Assembly: GCA_013619105.1 (NCBI GenBank)
Contig: JABXKU010000021.1
Location: forward strand, 1-35,825
Direction of reading: 5' to 3'
DNA: 35,825 bases
Source: Desulfuromonadales bacterium
GTDB lineage: Bacteria > Desulfobacterota > Desulfuromonadia > Desulfuromonadales > Syntrophotaleaceae
Shown: in pieces, positions 8,576 to 16,277 of the stretch
Numbering within the stretch: position 1 is the first letter of the stretch
Layout: every line of letters begins with the position of its first letter
Translations under genes and position numbers: made by a program
The notes under the pieces: generated by a model
What the model was told of the DNA's origin: nothing
The model's input: only the letters and a program-made list of their open reading frames with translations
Database searches by the model: none

Positions 8576-8609
8576 AAAAAAGACCTCCCGTAAAAGGGAG
8601 GTCTTTTTT
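8576..8609. terminator. Rho-independent terminator of nifU-nifS
   Basis: AAAAAAGACCTCCC (8576-8589) pairs perfectly with GGGAGGTCTTTTTT (8596-8609) around a 6-nt loop. The T and A tracts make it work on either strand. It begins 18 bp after the nifS stop on the minus strand. Confidence 0.92.
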
Positions 8610-8626
8610 ACAATAAGGACTTTTTT

Positions 8627-9850
8627 TCAGCCGTGAACGTGGTGCTCAACGTCGCCGCCGGTGAGGAAGCTGCTAGGCGGTTTGCCAGCGCTGTAGTCTT
8701 TCCAGAAGGGGGACATCTCGCGAATGCGCTCGATGATCGGCGGCATCACCTTGATGACGTGATCGATATCCGCATCGTTGTTATAGATGCTGAGGCTGAA
8801 GCGGATCGAGCCGTGGGCGGCGGTGAAGGGCACGCCCATGGCCCGCAGCACGTGGGAGGGCTGCAGCGAACCGCTGGTGCAGGCCGAACCGGAGGAGGCG
8901 CAGATGCCTTCTTCGTTGAGCAGCATCAGAATCGACTCGCCTTCGATATATTCAAAGCTTATGTTGCTGGTGTTGGGTAGACGATTAAGAGGATCGCCGT
9001 TAATCAGCGTATTGGGAATAGTGCTGCGAAGTTCCGACTCAAGACGGTCGCGCAAGGCACGGACCCTGGTGTTTTCCTCTTCCATGTGCTCGGTAACGAA
9101 CTCGGCTGCTCGGCCCAGGCCAACAATATAGGGCACGTTCTCAGTGCCGCCACGTCGCCCGCCTTCCTGATGGCCACCGATCATAAAGGGTGAAAACCTG
9201 GTGCCTTTGCGAATATACAGGGCGCCGATCCCCTTGGGCGCGTGCAGTTTGTGACCGGACAGAGAGAGCAGATCGATGGGGCTTCGACTCATGTCCATAG
9301 GGATCTTACCCACTGCCTGCACCGCGTCGGTGTGAAAGGGAATGCCCCGTTCCTTGGCGATAGCGGCGATCTCGTCGATGGGAAAAAGCACCCCGGTCTC
9401 GTTGTTGGCGGCCATGATACTGACCAGGGCCGTGTCTTCTTTGAGGGCGGCTCTCAGTTCATCGAGATTGAGCTTGCCGCTGCCGTCGACCCCCAGCTCG
9501 GTGACCCGATAACCGCGAGCCTGCAGATGATGGCCGACGTTGAGCACCGCGGGGTGCTCGACCCGGCAGATGACAATATGCTTTTTCTCCGGATAGGAGT
9601 AGAGGGTGCCCATGATCGCGGCGTTGTTGCTTTCAGTGCCGCAACTAGTGAAAATGATTTCGGCAGGGTGGGCGCCGATCAGAGCCGCGACCTGCTCCCG
9701 GGCCCGGGCGAGATGTTTGCCCACCTGCCCGCCAAAGCTGTGCATGCTCGAAGCGTTGCCGTAGAGATCGCTAAAAAAGGGCAGCATGGCTTCAACCACT
9801 TCGGGTGCGGTGCGGGTGGTGGCGTTGTTGTCGAGATAGATGGTTTTCAT
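8627..9850 (-). CDS. nifS: Cysteine desulfurase NifS
   Basis: A PLP enzyme that removes sulfur from cysteine as a persulfide and passes it to the scaffold NifU for Fe-S cluster assembly. Visible features are the YLDNNATT start, His99 (VEHPA) stacking on PLP, Lys201 in SGHKLHAPKG as the Schiff-base lysine, and the mobile-loop Cys324 in SSGSACTSGS. The SGSACTSG loop and 407-aa length are those of the NifS/IscS group rather than SufS. The ATG overlaps the last 4 bases of nifU, so the two are translationally coupled. The terminator at 8576-8609 follows. No nitrogenase genes are in the window; in this lineage NifU/NifS often serves general Fe-S synthesis, which is inference here. Confidence 0.95.
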   Translation of the reverse strand: MKTIYLDNNATTRTAPEVVEAMLPFFSDLYGNASSMHSFGGQVGKHLARAREQVAALIGAHPAEIIFTSCGTESNNAAIMGTLYSYPEKKHIVICRVEHPAVLNVGHHLQARGYRVTELGVDGSGKLNLDELRAALKEDTALVSIMAANNETGVLFPIDEIAAIAKERGIPFHTDAVQAVGKIPMDMSRSPIDLLSLSGHKLHAPKGIGALYIRKGTRFSPFMIGGHQEGGRRGGTENVPYIVGLGRAAEFVTEHMEEENTRVRALRDRLESELRSTIPNTLINGDPLNRLPNTSNISFEYIEGESILMLLNEEGICASSGSACTSGSLQPSHVLRAMGVPFTAAHGSIRFSLSIYNNDADIDHVIKVMPPIIERIREMSPFWKDYSAGKPPSSFLTGGDVEHHVHG

Positions 9851-10692
9851 CCTTTTACCTCCTCCACCACCAGGTCGGGGCTGACGAATTCGCGCAACTT
9901 TACCTCAACGAAGTTTTTCAGGGTGAATTGGGATTGAGGGCAGGAGGAGCAGCTGCCGCGCAAGGCCACATAGATGGTATTGCCGTCGATGTCGACCAGC
10001 TCCAGGTCGCCGCCGTCGGAGCGGATCGGCGGCAGGATCTCCCGCTCCAGGGTCTCCTGGATTAGGCGGATCTTTTGTAGGTTGGTCAGTTTCTGTCCAT
10101 CCGGCACTGCTTTTTCTGCTGGTTCCACCGGTTTTTTGCCCCACAGTTTTGCAAGAGTTTCCTCAATCTTGGGATGACAGGCCTGGCAACCGCCGCCAGC
10201 CTTGGTAAAATCGGTAATCTGCTCAAGACTGGTCAGATTGTTTTCCGTGGCGACCCGTTCGATCTCTTTGTCGGTGACGCCGAAGCATTTGCAGACGATC
10301 TCGAAATTCTCTTTGACGGTTGCTTCGCCCCGATAGTTAGCGATGGCCGCTTCCAGGGCTTCTTTGCCCATGACTGAGCAGTGCATCTTCTCATCTGGCA
10401 GGCCACCGAGAAATTCCGCTAGATCCTGATTGGAGATTTTTTCCGCTTCTTCCAGGGTCATGCCCTTGGCGATTTCGGTCAGAGCCGAGGACGAAGCGAT
10501 AGCGCTGGCACAACCAAAGGTCTGAAATTTGATGTCCGCAATCCGTTTGTTTTCGTCGAGTTTAAAAGTCAGCCGCAGGGCATCGCCGCAGGCTAGTGAG
10601 CCGATCTCGCCGATGGCGTCGGGATTTTCAATTTCGCCGACGTTGCGTGGGTTCAGAAAGTGGTCTTTGACTTTATCGGTATAATCCCACAT
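9847..10692 (-). CDS. nifU: Three-domain Fe-S cluster scaffold NifU
   Basis: A 281-aa cytosolic scaffold. The N-terminal IscU-like domain has cluster ligands Cys35 (LACGD), Cys61 (FGCASA) and Cys105 (MHCSVMG). A central bacterioferritin-associated ferredoxin-like domain has Cys134, Cys136, Cys169 and Cys172 (CKCFG, GGCQACHP) for a permanent 2Fe-2S cluster. The C-terminal Nfu domain has Cys248 and Cys251 (CSSCP). All nine expected cysteines are present, so this is a full NifU, not a bare IscU. It is the first gene of the nifU-nifS operon, with a promoter candidate at 10777-10805. A GGAGAT box precedes the ATG. Confidence 0.95.
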   Translation of the reverse strand: MWDYTDKVKDHFLNPRNVGEIENPDAIGEIGSLACGDALRLTFKLDENKRIADIKFQTFGCASAIASSSALTEIAKGMTLEEAEKISNQDLAEFLGGLPDEKMHCSVMGKEALEAAIANYRGEATVKENFEIVCKCFGVTDKEIERVATENNLTSLEQITDFTKAGGGCQACHPKIEETLAKLWGKKPVEPAEKAVPDGQKLTNLQKIRLIQETLEREILPPIRSDGGDLELVDIDGNTIYVALRGSCSSCPQSQFTLKNFVEVKLREFVSPDLVVEEVKG

Positions 10693-10776
10693 TGAATGAT
10701 CTCCTGTCGGTCAGGTGAACCGGATGCAGCAGTTTGGCTTCATGCGGTACCACAGTTGTTTATGCTGTTTTGTTCT

Positions 10777-10805
10777 AATGTATATAGCTGAAAGCCGTTT
10801 GTCAA
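10777..10805 (-). promoter_or_regulatory. Putative sigma-70 promoter of nifU-nifS
   Basis: On the minus strand a perfect TTGACA (10800-10805) is followed after 17 bp by TACATT (10777-10782), or after 15 bp by TATACA (10779-10784). Transcription would begin about 75-80 bp before the nifU ATG. No IscR-type site was recognised. Confidence 0.55.
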
Positions 10806-10970
10806 AAGCTGAGTAAATTAGTTCGGATTAGAGACTGGCGATAAAAGGTTAAACACCCATTGTTTGTGCTGAGAGTATCGCGGACCAGCAGGCAGTTCTA
10901 TTCATCAGGTTGCACGCCAGTTTACAGTATGACCGATGTAAGGGGTTTTGGGACTTTTAGGAGGTATTAA

Positions 10971-11009
10971 ATGTTGTCGGCCGGCATTTACTATCCCAAA
11001 ATGGAGTAG
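10971..11009 (+). CDS. Putative 12-residue leader peptide upstream of the AGCS symporter
   Basis: An AGGAGG box (10959-10964) sits six bases before an ATG that opens a 12-codon frame, MLSAGIYYPKME, ended by TAG at 11007. The ribosome-binding site is one of the best in the window, better than that of the symporter gene itself. The 3' half of the frame lies inside a hairpin (10982-11015), so a ribosome translating it would open the stem. No amino acid is strikingly enriched, which argues against a classical attenuation peptide. It was judged by eye and may be chance. The coding potential of so short a frame cannot be tested from one sequence. Confidence 0.4.
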   Translation: MLSAGIYYPKME

Positions 11010-11015
11010 ATGCCG
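10982..11015 (+). promoter_or_regulatory. Stable hairpin in the leader of the AGCS symporter gene
   Basis: CGGCATTTACT (10982-10992) pairs with AGTAGATGCCG (11005-11015): 11 bp with one G-U pair and a 12-nt loop. An alternative outer pairing of TGTCGGC (10975-10981) with GCCGACA (11012-11018) is also possible. No T-run follows, so it is not a terminator. Two weaker stems follow: TTGCG/CGCAA (11050-11065), and GACC/GGTC (11067-11087), which would cover the GGAGGT at 11081-11086. Together they look like a regulated leader, but no known riboswitch was recognised. Confidence 0.5.
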
Positions 11016-11115
11016 ACATGTCAGGCAATGTTCAGGATGTCCATCGGGGTTGCGTTGTAGCGCAAAGACCGTTAATAATCGGAGGTCAATTTTATGAGGT
11101 ATCCAAGGTGGTATT

Positions 11116-12462
11116 ATGCAGCAACTGATAAATACCCTGAGCCGCTGGGTCTGGGGTCCGGTCACCATTGCGCTGCTGGTTGGCAGCGGCATCTTTATCA
11201 CCCTGCTGGTCGGCGTAATTCAAATCCGCCGCTTCGGTTATGCCTGGAAACTGATTTCCGGAAAAATTGATAACCCGGACGACCAGGGTGAGATTACCCA
11301 TTTTCAGGCCTTGAGCGCCGCTCTGTCGGCGACCATCGGCACCGGTAATATCGCCGGGGTCGGTACCGCAGTGGCCCTTGGCGGTCCTGGAGCGATATTC
11401 TGGATGTGGGTTACGGCCGTCTTCGGCATGGCTCTAAAGTATGCCGAATGCCTGCTGTCCCTGCACTTTCGCACCATTCATGAAGACGGCTCGGTGAGCG
11501 CCGGGCCGATGTATTATCTGGAGAAGGGGCTCGGTCAGAAATGGCTGGGCATGCTGTTCGCCTTCTTCGCCATGATCGCCTCCTTCGGCATCGGCAACAT
11601 GGCCCAGGCCAATTCGGTAGCCGAGCCTCTGCAGAGCTATTTCGGGGTGCCCAAGGTGGTGACCGGTCTGGTCATCGCGGCGCTGGTCTTTGCCGTCATC
11701 GTCGGCGGCATCAAGCGTATCGGTCAGGTCGCCAGCAAGCTGGTTCCCTGCATGGCTATCTTTTACGTGATTGGGGCCTTGCTGGTGATCGGTCGCCATT
11801 ACACGCTATTGCCCGACGCCTTTGCCCTGATCTTTCGTAGCGCCTTCAGCGGTAGTGCCGCGACCGGGGGACTTGCCGGAGCGACGGTGGCTCAGGCGAT
11901 CCGTTTTGGTGTTGCAAGGGGGGTGTTTTCCAACGAGGCGGGTCTCGGCAGTGCCCCCATTGCTCACGGTGCTGCCCAGACCGAGGAGCCGGTGCGCGAA
12001 GGGCTGGTGGCCATGCTCGGTCCTTTCATCGATACCATCACCATTTGCACCATGACCGCCCTGGTGATTATCCTCACCGGCGCCTATCGAAGTGGCCTGA
12101 GTGGCGCGGACCTTACCGCCCGCGCTTTTAACCTCGGCCTGCCGGGCAAAGGCGGCTATATAGTCGCCATAGGCATCGCCTTTTTTGCCTTTTCCACCGC
12201 CATCAGCTGGTCCTATTACGGTGATCGTTCGGTAGAATACCTGTTCGGGCCCAAGTTGATTCTGCCTTACCGGGTGCTGTTCTGCCTGCTGCTGCCGGTG
12301 GGAGCAACGATTGAGCTTGAGCTGGTGTGGACGATCTCCGATATCTTCAATGCCCTCATGGCTTGGCCCAACCTGGTTGGCCTACTTTTCCTCAGCCCTC
12401 TGGTGTGGCGCAAGACCCGAGAATATTTTAGTGACCCGGAGCGTGTTTATCCTCGGGGCTAA
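11116..12462 (+). CDS. Sodium/alanine (glycine) symporter, AGCS family
   Basis: An inner-membrane carrier of 448 aa that imports alanine, glycine or a related amino acid with Na+ (or H+). The family signature ALSATIGTGNIAGV lies at 69-82, followed by the conserved ALGGPGAIFWMW segment and GVARGVFSNEAGLGSAPI near residue 275. About ten to eleven hydrophobic helices are apparent. The start at 11116 is fixed by an in-frame TGA at 11095-11097. Its own ribosome-binding site (AAGGTGG, four bases away) is modest. A second ATG at 11094 with a strong GGAGGT is out of frame and would overlap the gene. The long leader suggests post-transcriptional control. The substrate within the family is not determined. 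Confidence 0.93.
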   Translation: MQQLINTLSRWVWGPVTIALLVGSGIFITLLVGVIQIRRFGYAWKLISGKIDNPDDQGEITHFQALSAALSATIGTGNIAGVGTAVALGGPGAIFWMWVTAVFGMALKYAECLLSLHFRTIHEDGSVSAGPMYYLEKGLGQKWLGMLFAFFAMIASFGIGNMAQANSVAEPLQSYFGVPKVVTGLVIAALVFAVIVGGIKRIGQVASKLVPCMAIFYVIGALLVIGRHYTLLPDAFALIFRSAFSGSAATGGLAGATVAQAIRFGVARGVFSNEAGLGSAPIAHGAAQTEEPVREGLVAMLGPFIDTITICTMTALVIILTGAYRSGLSGADLTARAFNLGLPGKGGYIVAIGIAFFAFSTAISWSYYGDRSVEYLFGPKLILPYRVLFCLLLPVGATIELELVWTISDIFNALMAWPNLVGLLFLSPLVWRKTREYFSDPERVYPRG

Positions 12463-12555
12463 TGGGTAGCTATTGAAGGTTTTATTGTTAGCGTGTAACA
12501 TGGATGGGCGCACGAGTTGTGCGGTTATATGGCAGGCAAAATCTGTGAGGAATTC

Positions 12556-13095
12556 ATGAATCTTTATTTTCGATTGCTTTGGATGATCTTGAGGCTCTGG
12601 TTCCGGCCGGGGTCGGTATCGCTGACTGAGCCCTTTCGACGTTCTTTTCGCGTATTGCCCACTGACTGCGATTTTAATCTACATTTGACCAATAGCCGTT
12701 ATTTTGCCTTGATCGATGTGGCACGGGTCGAACAGCTGGCCCGGTTGAAATTAATCGCTCCGCTGCTGAAAAAACGGTGGCTGCCGTTTCTGAATGCTAG
12801 TGAGATCACCTTTATACGGCCGCTGCCCCCTTTGAAAACGTTCGACATCGTTACCCGCATCGTGACCTGGGATGAAAAATATCTCTACCTTGAACAACGC
12901 TTTGAGACTCCCGGTACCCTGCATGCCGTTTCACTGGGGCGCGCCGCCTTTGTGCATGGCCGGGAGTTGGTGCCGCCGGCCCAGGTTGCAATATTGGCCG
13001 GACATTCGGGGGAAGCGCCAGACAGTCCTGCCGTCATCGATGGTTGGCACGTTCTACTGAAAGAGAAGAAAGTGCACTTTGCAGCAGAATCCTGA
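12556..13095 (+). CDS. Hot-dog fold acyl-CoA thioesterase-like protein (4HBT_2/THEM6 type)
   Basis: A 179-aa protein with a single hot-dog domain. The stretch LPTDCDFNLHLTNSRYFALIDVAR (in two parts, about 35-46 and 47-57) matches the D-x-D/N-x-x-x-H-x-x-N-x-x-Y pattern of 4-hydroxybenzoyl-CoA thioesterase-like enzymes, with Asp39, His43, Asn46 and Tyr49 as the key positions. An N-terminal hydrophobic, arginine-flanked helix (1-17) may tether it to the membrane, as in THEM6-like proteins. I chose the ATG at 12556, which has GAGG five bases upstream. The frame is open further back to a TTG at 12517, but nothing there resembles a ribosome-binding site. It hydrolyses an acyl-CoA by family inference; the substrate is unknown. 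Confidence 0.75.
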   Translation: MNLYFRLLWMILRLWFRPGSVSLTEPFRRSFRVLPTDCDFNLHLTNSRYFALIDVARVEQLARLKLIAPLLKKRWLPFLNASEITFIRPLPPLKTFDIVTRIVTWDEKYLYLEQRFETPGTLHAVSLGRAAFVHGRELVPPAQVAILAGHSGEAPDSPAVIDGWHVLLKEKKVHFAAES

Positions 13096-13137
13096 AAGCA
13101 AATGACTTACATATCTTTTAATTACAGGGGGAAATCA

Positions 13138-13677
13138 GTGAAACAGACAGACGATCCAGGTAGTTGGAATCCTTACCTAGCCGGTGCTCTGACCGGCCTG
13201 GTGGCCGTTGCCTCGGTGTTTTTTACCGGCCAATTTCTGGGCGCATCGACCTCCTTTGTGCGTAGCGCCGGAATGCTGGAGCGGCTGGTCAATTCCGAGC
13301 GAGTGGCCCAAAACAGTTATCTCAGCAAATATCTTCAGCCCGGCGTGTCGGGTATCGACTGGCAGTGGATGTTTGTGATCGGTATTCTGCTCGGCGCCTT
13401 GATTGCCGCCGCCACTTCCGGGTCCTTTCGCCTGCAGGCGGTGCCCGATATGTGGCAGCGGCGTTTCGGTAGTAAAACCGCTTTCAGCCGTGCTCTTACC
13501 GCCTTTATCGGCGGTGCCATATTGTTGTTCGGTGCCCGGTTGGCCGGCGGCTGCCCTAGCGGCCACGGATTGAGCGGAGTTATGCAGCTGGCGGTGAGCG
13601 GTTTGGTGGCTCTGGTTTGTTTCTTTGCCGGCGGCATGCTGGTCGCACGTCTGCTCTATGGAAAGGGGGACGAATAA
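13138..13677 (+). CDS. YeeE/YedE-family half-size transporter, first subunit (DUF395)
   Basis: An integral membrane protein of 179 aa, half the length of full YeeE/TsuA thiosulfate transporters. The signature is GCPSGHGLSG, with Cys139 in the position used by the family to pass thiosulfate or another sulfur species along conserved cysteines. Hydrophobic segments appear near 15-35, 76-93, 119-138 and 147-170. I prefer the GTG at 13138, preceded by AGGGGG, over the upstream ATG at 13102, which lacks a convincing box. The stop overlaps the start of the second half by one base (TAATG). Such split pairs occur with sulfur-oxidation or persulfide genes; sulfur transport is a family-level inference. 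Confidence 0.85.
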   Translation: MKQTDDPGSWNPYLAGALTGLVAVASVFFTGQFLGASTSFVRSAGMLERLVNSERVAQNSYLSKYLQPGVSGIDWQWMFVIGILLGALIAAATSGSFRLQAVPDMWQRRFGSKTAFSRALTAFIGGAILLFGARLAGGCPSGHGLSGVMQLAVSGLVALVCFFAGGMLVARLLYGKGDE

Positions 13678-14204
13678 TGAACCTGCTGATTTGGGGACTG
13701 GCGACCGGAATCGCCTTCGGCTTTCTGCTGCAAAAAGGTCGGGTGTTGCGCTACGATAAGCAACTCGGCGCTCTGCGGCTGATCGATATGACCATCGTAA
13801 AGTTCATGTTTTCTACGGTGCTGGTCGGCATGGTCGGAATCTATCTGCTGCACGATATGGGCCTGATTTCCCTCAAGCTCAAGGCCACGATTCTTGGCGG
13901 CAATATCATCGGTGGTCTGATCTTCGGCGTAGGCTGGGGCCTGGTCGGTTACTGTCCTGGTACCTCTATGGGCGCAATCGGCGAGGGACGGGTCGATGCC
14001 TTCTGGGGCATTCTCGGTATGCTTTTCGGTGCCGCCGTTTATGCTGAGGTCTATCCCCAACTGAAGACGAGCGTGTTGACTTGGGGCAACTTTGGCAAAA
14101 TCACCTTGCCGCAGTTGTTGGGGGTCAATCATTGGCTTCTTGTTGCGGCAATGATCGTCCTGGCGTTGGGCATGTTCTTCTGGTTCGAGAAGAAAGGCTT
14201 GTAG
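13677..14204 (+). CDS. YeeE/YedE-family half-size transporter, second subunit (DUF395/DUF6691)
   Basis: A 175-aa membrane protein, the second half of the split YeeE/YedE pair. The counterpart motif VGYCPGTSMGAIGEGR carries Cys93. Helices lie near 3-18, 40-60, 71-92, 108-124 and 152-171. The start is the ATG in TAATG, with a GGGGG box just upstream in the end of the first subunit. An earlier start inside the previous gene is less likely. The two proteins should assemble as one pore, each giving one catalytic cysteine. A strong terminator at 14234-14269 closes the unit. Substrate not proven. Confidence 0.87.
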   Translation: MNLLIWGLATGIAFGFLLQKGRVLRYDKQLGALRLIDMTIVKFMFSTVLVGMVGIYLLHDMGLISLKLKATILGGNIIGGLIFGVGWGLVGYCPGTSMGAIGEGRVDAFWGILGMLFGAAVYAEVYPQLKTSVLTWGNFGKITLPQLLGVNHWLLVAAMIVLALGMFFWFEKKGL

Positions 14205-14233
14205 GCAGTAAGACGATTGAACAGAAAGAAATG

Positions 14234-14269
14234 AAAAGGGGCAGCCGGTTATGATCGGCTGCCCCTTTT
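14234..14269. terminator. Bidirectional rho-independent terminator
   Basis: AAAAGGGGCAGCCG (14234-14247) pairs perfectly with CGGCTGCCCCTTTT (14256-14269), followed by a fifth T on the plus strand; the A-tract serves the minus strand. It separates the convergent YeeE/YedE pair and the keto acid decarboxylase gene. Confidence 0.93.
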
Positions 14270-14309
14270 TGTTATCCAGGAGCTCATTGTAAACCTCGGT
14301 ATCTGGCCA

Positions 14310-15956
14310 TCACTTGCCGCTGTTTCGTACCTTCTCGCCCAAGGCATCGGTGAGGCGTGTTAGTGCCGGGGAATGATCGTCAGGATCGAGATGCACTTCG
14401 AGAATCACCGGCGTATCGGTGTGGGCCAGGGCGGCATGAAGGGCTTGCTCGAAATCCGTTTCGGTAAAGACCTCAAACCCCTGGCCAGAGCCGATCAGCT
14501 CAGGCAGTCGGCTGAAGCGCCAGGCGGGTATATCGTTGAAGGGGCCGTCAGTCATGGGCCGCTCGGTACCGTAGCCGCCGTTGTTGAGCACCACTACGAT
14601 GGGCGACAGGCCGAAGCGAGCCGCAGTAGAGATTTCCATGCCGGTCATCTGGAAGGCGCCATCGCCCACTAACACCAAGGGACGCAGGTCGGGGCGGGCC
14701 AGCTGGGCGCCGATAGCGCCGGGGACTGCAAAACCCATGGAGGTGTAATAGGCTGGGGAGAGAAAAGCCGACGGATGGCGCATGGTCAGGTCTGTGGCGG
14801 CGAACATCGCATCACCGGGATCGGCCAGCAGCACGATATGGTCATCGATAAAGGTTTCCAGATATTCGAAAAGGCGGCGGACGGTGATGGGGCTATCCTG
14901 CGCTTCAAAGGGCTGTGGCGCCGCAGGTATCTTTTTGTCGGTTGTGGTTCGCTGTGGCAGATCCTGGTCATGCAAGCCGGCCAAAAAATCGGCCAGCAGC
15001 ACCTCGGGGTACTGATGGAAAGCGATGGAGCTTCCTTCGCTAGAGGAGGAGATGGTCAAGGCCTGGTCGAGTTTGGCGGTAAAAATGCCGAGGTTGACGT
15101 CGGTCAAGAAAGCCCCGAGCATCAATAGGCAGTCGCTCTGTTCTACTGCCTGACGGGCCTGCTCCTGGCCCACGGCTCCCTCGTAGACGCCGAGAAATAG
15201 AGGGTGGCCTTCGCACAGGGCTGATTTGCTCAAGGGGGTGGTGGCGAAGGGGATACCGGTGGCTTCGAGAAACTGCAGCAGAGACTGTTGCAGGCCGAAG
15301 CGTTGAATCTCGATGCCTGCGATCAGTACCGGTCGCCGGGCGCTGGCAATACGCTGGGTGGTCTCGTCAAGGGCCTCCCGCAGGGCGTCGGGGTCGCTGA
15401 CTGGTGCCGAGGGTTGTGAATTGCCTCGGCAGCTGCAGAGTGTTTCGGTCAGGTCGCGGGGCAGTTCAATATATACGGGTCGTTTGTGGCGCAGCGCAGC
15501 CGCCAGGACTCGGTCGATCTCGCAGCAGCAGTTATCGACGTCGATCAGATCGGTAGCGGCTACGGTGAGATGGCGAAAGATGTTGAGCTGGGTGTCGAAA
15601 TCGCGCACTTTATGGTGCAGCAGCGGGTTGCGATGGCGCTCGTTGAGCCCCGGTGCCCCGCTAATGATCACCAAGGGTGATTTCTCGGCAAAGGCTTGGG
15701 CGGTGCTGTTGGCGATTTTCAGACCACCGACGCAATAGGTGACACAGACCACACCGAGACCCCGCAATCGGGCATAGGCGTCGGCAGCGAAGCCCGCCCC
15801 CTGTTCGTCGCAGGTGTTGATGAGCTGCAGGGGACTCTCTTCCAGCTGACGGTAGAAATCGAGAATATAATCGCCAGGTACGCCGAAAACATGCCCGACG
15901 CCAAGGTCTATGAGGCGGCGAATGAGATAGCCGCTGACGGTAGTTTGACCTTCCAT
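14310..15956 (-). CDS. Thiamine diphosphate-dependent 2-keto acid decarboxylase (indolepyruvate/pyruvate decarboxylase family)
   Basis: A 548-aa cytosolic enzyme, expected to turn a 2-keto acid into an aldehyde and CO2. Glu51 (the glutamate that activates ThDP), the His114-His115 pair (LLHHK) and Glu465 (GGYGTE) correspond to the catalytic residues of pyruvate and indolepyruvate decarboxylases. The ThDP/Mg motif begins GDGAFQMTG at 431 and ends at NNGGYG. The HH pair and the C-terminal Glu separate it from acetolactate synthase and oxalyl-CoA decarboxylase. Substrate (pyruvate, indolepyruvate, phenylpyruvate or branched keto acid) cannot be read. The ATG has an excellent TAGGAGGT box, and a promoter candidate lies at 16046-16075. 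It is monocistronic, bounded by the terminator at 14234-14269. The partner aldehyde enzyme is not adjacent. Confidence 0.88.
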   Translation of the reverse strand: MEGQTTVSGYLIRRLIDLGVGHVFGVPGDYILDFYRQLEESPLQLINTCDEQGAGFAADAYARLRGLGVVCVTYCVGGLKIANSTAQAFAEKSPLVIISGAPGLNERHRNPLLHHKVRDFDTQLNIFRHLTVAATDLIDVDNCCCEIDRVLAAALRHKRPVYIELPRDLTETLCSCRGNSQPSAPVSDPDALREALDETTQRIASARRPVLIAGIEIQRFGLQQSLLQFLEATGIPFATTPLSKSALCEGHPLFLGVYEGAVGQEQARQAVEQSDCLLMLGAFLTDVNLGIFTAKLDQALTISSSSEGSSIAFHQYPEVLLADFLAGLHDQDLPQRTTTDKKIPAAPQPFEAQDSPITVRRLFEYLETFIDDHIVLLADPGDAMFAATDLTMRHPSAFLSPAYYTSMGFAVPGAIGAQLARPDLRPLVLVGDGAFQMTGMEISTAARFGLSPIVVVLNNGGYGTERPMTDGPFNDIPAWRFSRLPELIGSGQGFEVFTETDFEQALHAALAHTDTPVILEVHLDPDDHSPALTRLTDALGEKVRNSGK

Positions 15957-16045
15957 GACACCTCCTACCCGGCGTCCGACAGGTTTTTGCGCCGGGATGG
16001 TTCCGCTGGTCTATGGGCGAAGCCAGGGTAGCTCCTGTTGTTCTT

Positions 16046-16075
16046 AGAATAGCAAGTTTTGCCCCTCGATGTAAA
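16046..16075 (-). promoter_or_regulatory. Putative sigma-70 promoter of the keto acid decarboxylase
   Basis: On the minus strand TTTACA (16070-16075) and TATTCT (16046-16051) are 18 bp apart. This leaves about an 80-nt leader before the ATG at 15956. Confidence 0.45.
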
Positions 16076-16213
16076 AGCCGCGAAACTTAACAAGGATGGG
16101 GTAGGTTGATCGTCAGAGAAGAAACTAAGGCTGAGAACTGGAAAGGGCGCGGTTCGAAGCGCGCACAATAAGGACATGGCGCGTATTAAGCGGTCAATCA
16201 AAGGGGGAACTAT

Positions 16214-16257
16214 CACTGGGCCGGACCGGTTGGCCACCGGCAAGAACCGACCCAGTG
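16214..16257. repeat. Nested inverted repeat after the DksA-like gene (possible terminator)
   Basis: CACTGGG (16214-16220) pairs with CCCAGTG (16251-16257). Next to it CCG/CGG pairs extend the stem after one mismatch, and an inner hairpin ACCGG/CCGGT closes the loop. It begins 21 bp past the stop of the DksA-like gene on the minus strand. The following tail (ATAGTTCCCCCTTT) is only weakly T-rich, so terminator function is uncertain. Confidence 0.5.
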
Positions 16258-16277
16258 AAGGTTTAGAGACTAGTTTT

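Larger units (their letters stand above)
15957..16277. other. Intergenic region between decarboxylase and DksA-like gene
   Basis: No convincing gene lies here; a minus-strand frame through it (15965-16540) is a shadow of the DksA-like gene with no start signal. It contains the promoter candidate of the decarboxylase (16046-16075), a small GCGC/GCGC hairpin around TTCGAA near 16151-16167, and the large inverted repeat at 16214-16257. Confidence 0.6.

Noticed and set aside
10806-11115. Glycine riboswitch or T-box before the AGCS gene
   Set aside because: Neither the paired glycine-aptamer core sequences nor a T-box sequence is present.
11094-11270. 58-codon ORF with a strong GGAGGT box overlapping the symporter start
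   Set aside because: Translation looks random and the frame is wholly inside the symporter gene; kept only as a possible regulatory start in the leader finding.
16148-16170. tRNA T-arm-like sequence around GGTTCGAAGC
   Set aside because: The loop is one base too long and no acceptor, D or anticodon arms could be found around it.
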